Assembly (NCBI GenBank): GCA_013399875.1
Contig: VXAZ01007538.1
Location: 186,001-250,000 of the forward strand
DNA length: 64,000 bases
Source: Gymnorhina tibicen
Lineage: Eukaryota; Chordata; Aves; Passeriformes; Artamidae
Reading direction: 5' to 3'
A model generated the notes under the pieces. It had not been told where the DNA came from. It worked only from the letters and a program-made list of their open reading frames with translations, and did no database searches. The translations under genes and the position numbers were made by a program. Positions 62,041 to 64,000 of the stretch are shown here, one piece after another (the stretch's first letter is position 1; the number at the start of each line of letters is the position of its first letter).

Positions 62041-64000
62041 GCAGGAGCGTTGAAGTTTTTTGCCTATATTGTCACGTGTCACTCAACAGCTTAGAGGGAC
62101 GAGTGTGACCTTGAATGTGTTTGACCTCATGCTTTTTTAGTATCTTGGCTTTCCCTGCACAGCACTGATAATCTTGTGACTGTGATTTATTCTCTGACCA
62201 CTGAGACATCCAAGTGTAAAAACACATTTTATGAATAAAATATATCAAATATCAAGTGGAGATAAAATAAAACTGAGTGAACTATGCTGTGGTGTCATGT
62301 ATACTTGAAAAGAAACACTAATTGAATTTTGCTGTGCACATGAAGGTCATTTCTTTATACGAACTGCCAGTCACTACATGGATGGTTGTCCTTAAAGTAA
62401 AAACAGGTCTCATAATGGCTCCTTCTTACACCTAGAATTGGTACAGGACATGGGCCCTCCACTGTAGAACACGTACAAAGAACGAAGAGCTATTATAAGT
62501 GCCTCCAGAAAGGGATACTGCATTAAGAAATGGCTTAATGAGAGGTAATGTGACATTCTCTCCACTTCTTGTCTGGGACAAGAAAATTACGTTTAGGTAA
62601 CTGGGAACAAGCAACAGAAAAACATGCACACCAGGTTGGGAAAATGAAGAGTGTTTGAGAATAAAGTAAAAATTTCTTCCTAAAAGTTTGCAAGTAATAT
62701 TCTGAAGATGATTTAAACACTTTGAGTTTTCTTCCTATCCTAAGGCATAAGCACTTGTTTTAATTGCCAGCCCGAAAGTGATTGCCCTGAAGAGGGTAAT
62801 GAGGAAGACAGGCGACACACATTTACTGCTACATGGAGCTTTAGTGCTTCCAAAACTGCAAAATTCTTTGAGAAGTCCCTGACTTACCTGATTATGTTGA
62901 AACTAAAAAGCAGAAGGCTGCTGCCTGGACTGGCACAGACCTTCATGCCATTTGATGGCAGATCTAGGCAGCTGGCTGGGTACACTTTATGAACTTGTCA
63001 AGTCCAGCCTCTCAGGGTATGAGGAATCCTTGCTTCTGCTGTCCCCAGCTGGTAACAGTTGTCCCTTCTCGTCCCTGACACAGAAACTGACTGCACATAC
63101 AGCCAGCCCAATAGGGAACACGAAATCAAGCCTGTTTTCCCGGCATTTGCTGGGAGCAGACACACCAGCAATTACTGTATCCCAACTGAAAGGTGGCAAC
63201 TTTTTACCTTACTCCAACAAAAGCAAGAGCACCTTTAATTGCACACTTAACATTCCCTTACGGTAGCAGAACAGTCCTTCCACTGACTCACTGGAATACT
63301 GTGCTCAAGTACAGTGTCGGATTTCAGGCTTCAGAAAAACTTCTGGAATAACTAACAGAATTAAGTGAAAACATCAAGTTTTAGTCTATGAAATGAAAGA
63401 TTTGAAAGGGTATTAATTCTGGAACAAGTAGCAGCAAAGGAAATAAATCACAGTTGCTGAGAAATAAGAAAATTCAGAAATGGCAACTGCAGGAAGGAAA
63501 ATTTACTTTACACTGCAGGCAGACATTTCCTAGCATGAAGTTAGACAAGGACTAAACTGAACCAGAAGACTTGACTGTTCATTGCTGTAATTTCCTAACT
63601 GTCAGTTTCAGTCAGTTTCAGCAAAATACTGACTCCCTTACAGGTAGGATACTTTGCCATGGATCAAAAGTGCTGTGAAAAAAAACCCCGCAACAAAACA
63701 ACCAAAATACACCACCCTTTCAGGCATATTACCATCAGGCAACCTGGCTTGAAATTTTTTAGGAACCTCTTCCTCCTTCATTCCATGGGGCTCCTATATC
63801 CATGGTCTAAGGCTAAGCTAAAATAAGTATCAAACAGGTGCAGTCCACATGTAAATCTGTTATCCAAAAACAACAACAAAAATCTTACAGAGTACCAGTG
63901 GTGCTATTCTAATTCAAACCCAACCAGCTATAAAGGTTTGGCCATATTTTGGGGAGAAGTGGTAATGAGACACATGTACATATCTTCTCAAACTACACAG
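62041..64000. other. Sequence upstream of the PANK1 CpG island
   Basis: About 2 kb of ordinary AT-rich sequence. No exon of PANK1 alpha, and none of KIF20B (the next gene in the human order), is recognised. A 104-codon plus-strand frame at 62952-63266 has no family resemblance. A short tandem GTCAGTTTCA duplication occurs near 63602. Confidence 0.6.

Noticed and set aside
60856..62094. Very long open frames (310-412 codons) on both strands
   Set aside because: They are open only because 624 n bases translate as X. Real coding evidence is limited to the 28 bases of the PANK1 beta exon.
62952..63266. A 104-codon plus-strand frame upstream of PANK1, considered as a 5' exon of a neighbouring gene
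   Set aside because: No resemblance to KIF20B or another known protein, and no CpG island at its start.

Overview
This window is nuclear DNA of a vertebrate, most likely a bird. Two multi-exon genes with GT-AG introns and clear vertebrate protein matches are present. CpG islands mark both 5' ends, a microRNA precursor lies in an intron, and no SINE- or LINE-like element is recognisable in 64 kb. The bird assignment is inference from compactness and low repeat content; other sauropsids are not excluded. Both genes and the microRNA are on the minus strand, so transcription runs from high to low coordinates.

Left part (about 1 to 26 kb): the 5' half of SLC16A12 (monocarboxylate transporter 12, a creatine transporter). 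Three coding exons at 4739-4848, 2892-2995 and 1488-1631 join in frame and give the first 119 residues; the rest lies beyond coordinate 1. The coding start exon carries a 5'UTR with a 24-codon upstream ORF. A CpG island at about 25.6-26.05 kb, with three tandem 20-bp units that each contain a splice-donor consensus on the minus strand, is the likely promoter and first noncoding exon. A CA-rich microsatellite lies just downstream of it in the direction of transcription.

Middle part (about 26 to 35.4 kb): intergenic, with no gene recognised. It holds two copies of a 165-bp sequence that look identical, 3116 bp apart. One copy starts at the base of a perfect 12-bp-stem inverted repeat.

Right part (about 35.4 to 62 kb): PANK1 (pantothenate kinase 1), complete for the short (beta) isoform. 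Seven coding segments (60996-61023, 53573-53925, 44730-44983, 42991-43167, 42458-42581, 37871-37996, 37185-37244) join in frame to 1122 nt, 373 residues plus stop. The catalytic and nucleotide-binding motifs are intact. The intron between coding segments 5 and 6 carries mir-107 (40693-40773), the same host intron as in mammals. The first coding segment sits in a CpG island interrupted by a 624-base assembly gap, which probably hides promoter sequence and may hide the alternative (alpha) first exon.

The two genes are head-to-tail, as in the human 10q23 region. PANK1 makes the committed step of coenzyme A synthesis, miR-107 is co-transcribed with it and linked to lipid and glucose metabolism, and SLC16A12 moves creatine. 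No previously undescribed system was found. The most notable items are the tandem splice-donor repeat, the 165-bp duplication with its flanking hairpin, and the SLC16A12 upstream ORF.
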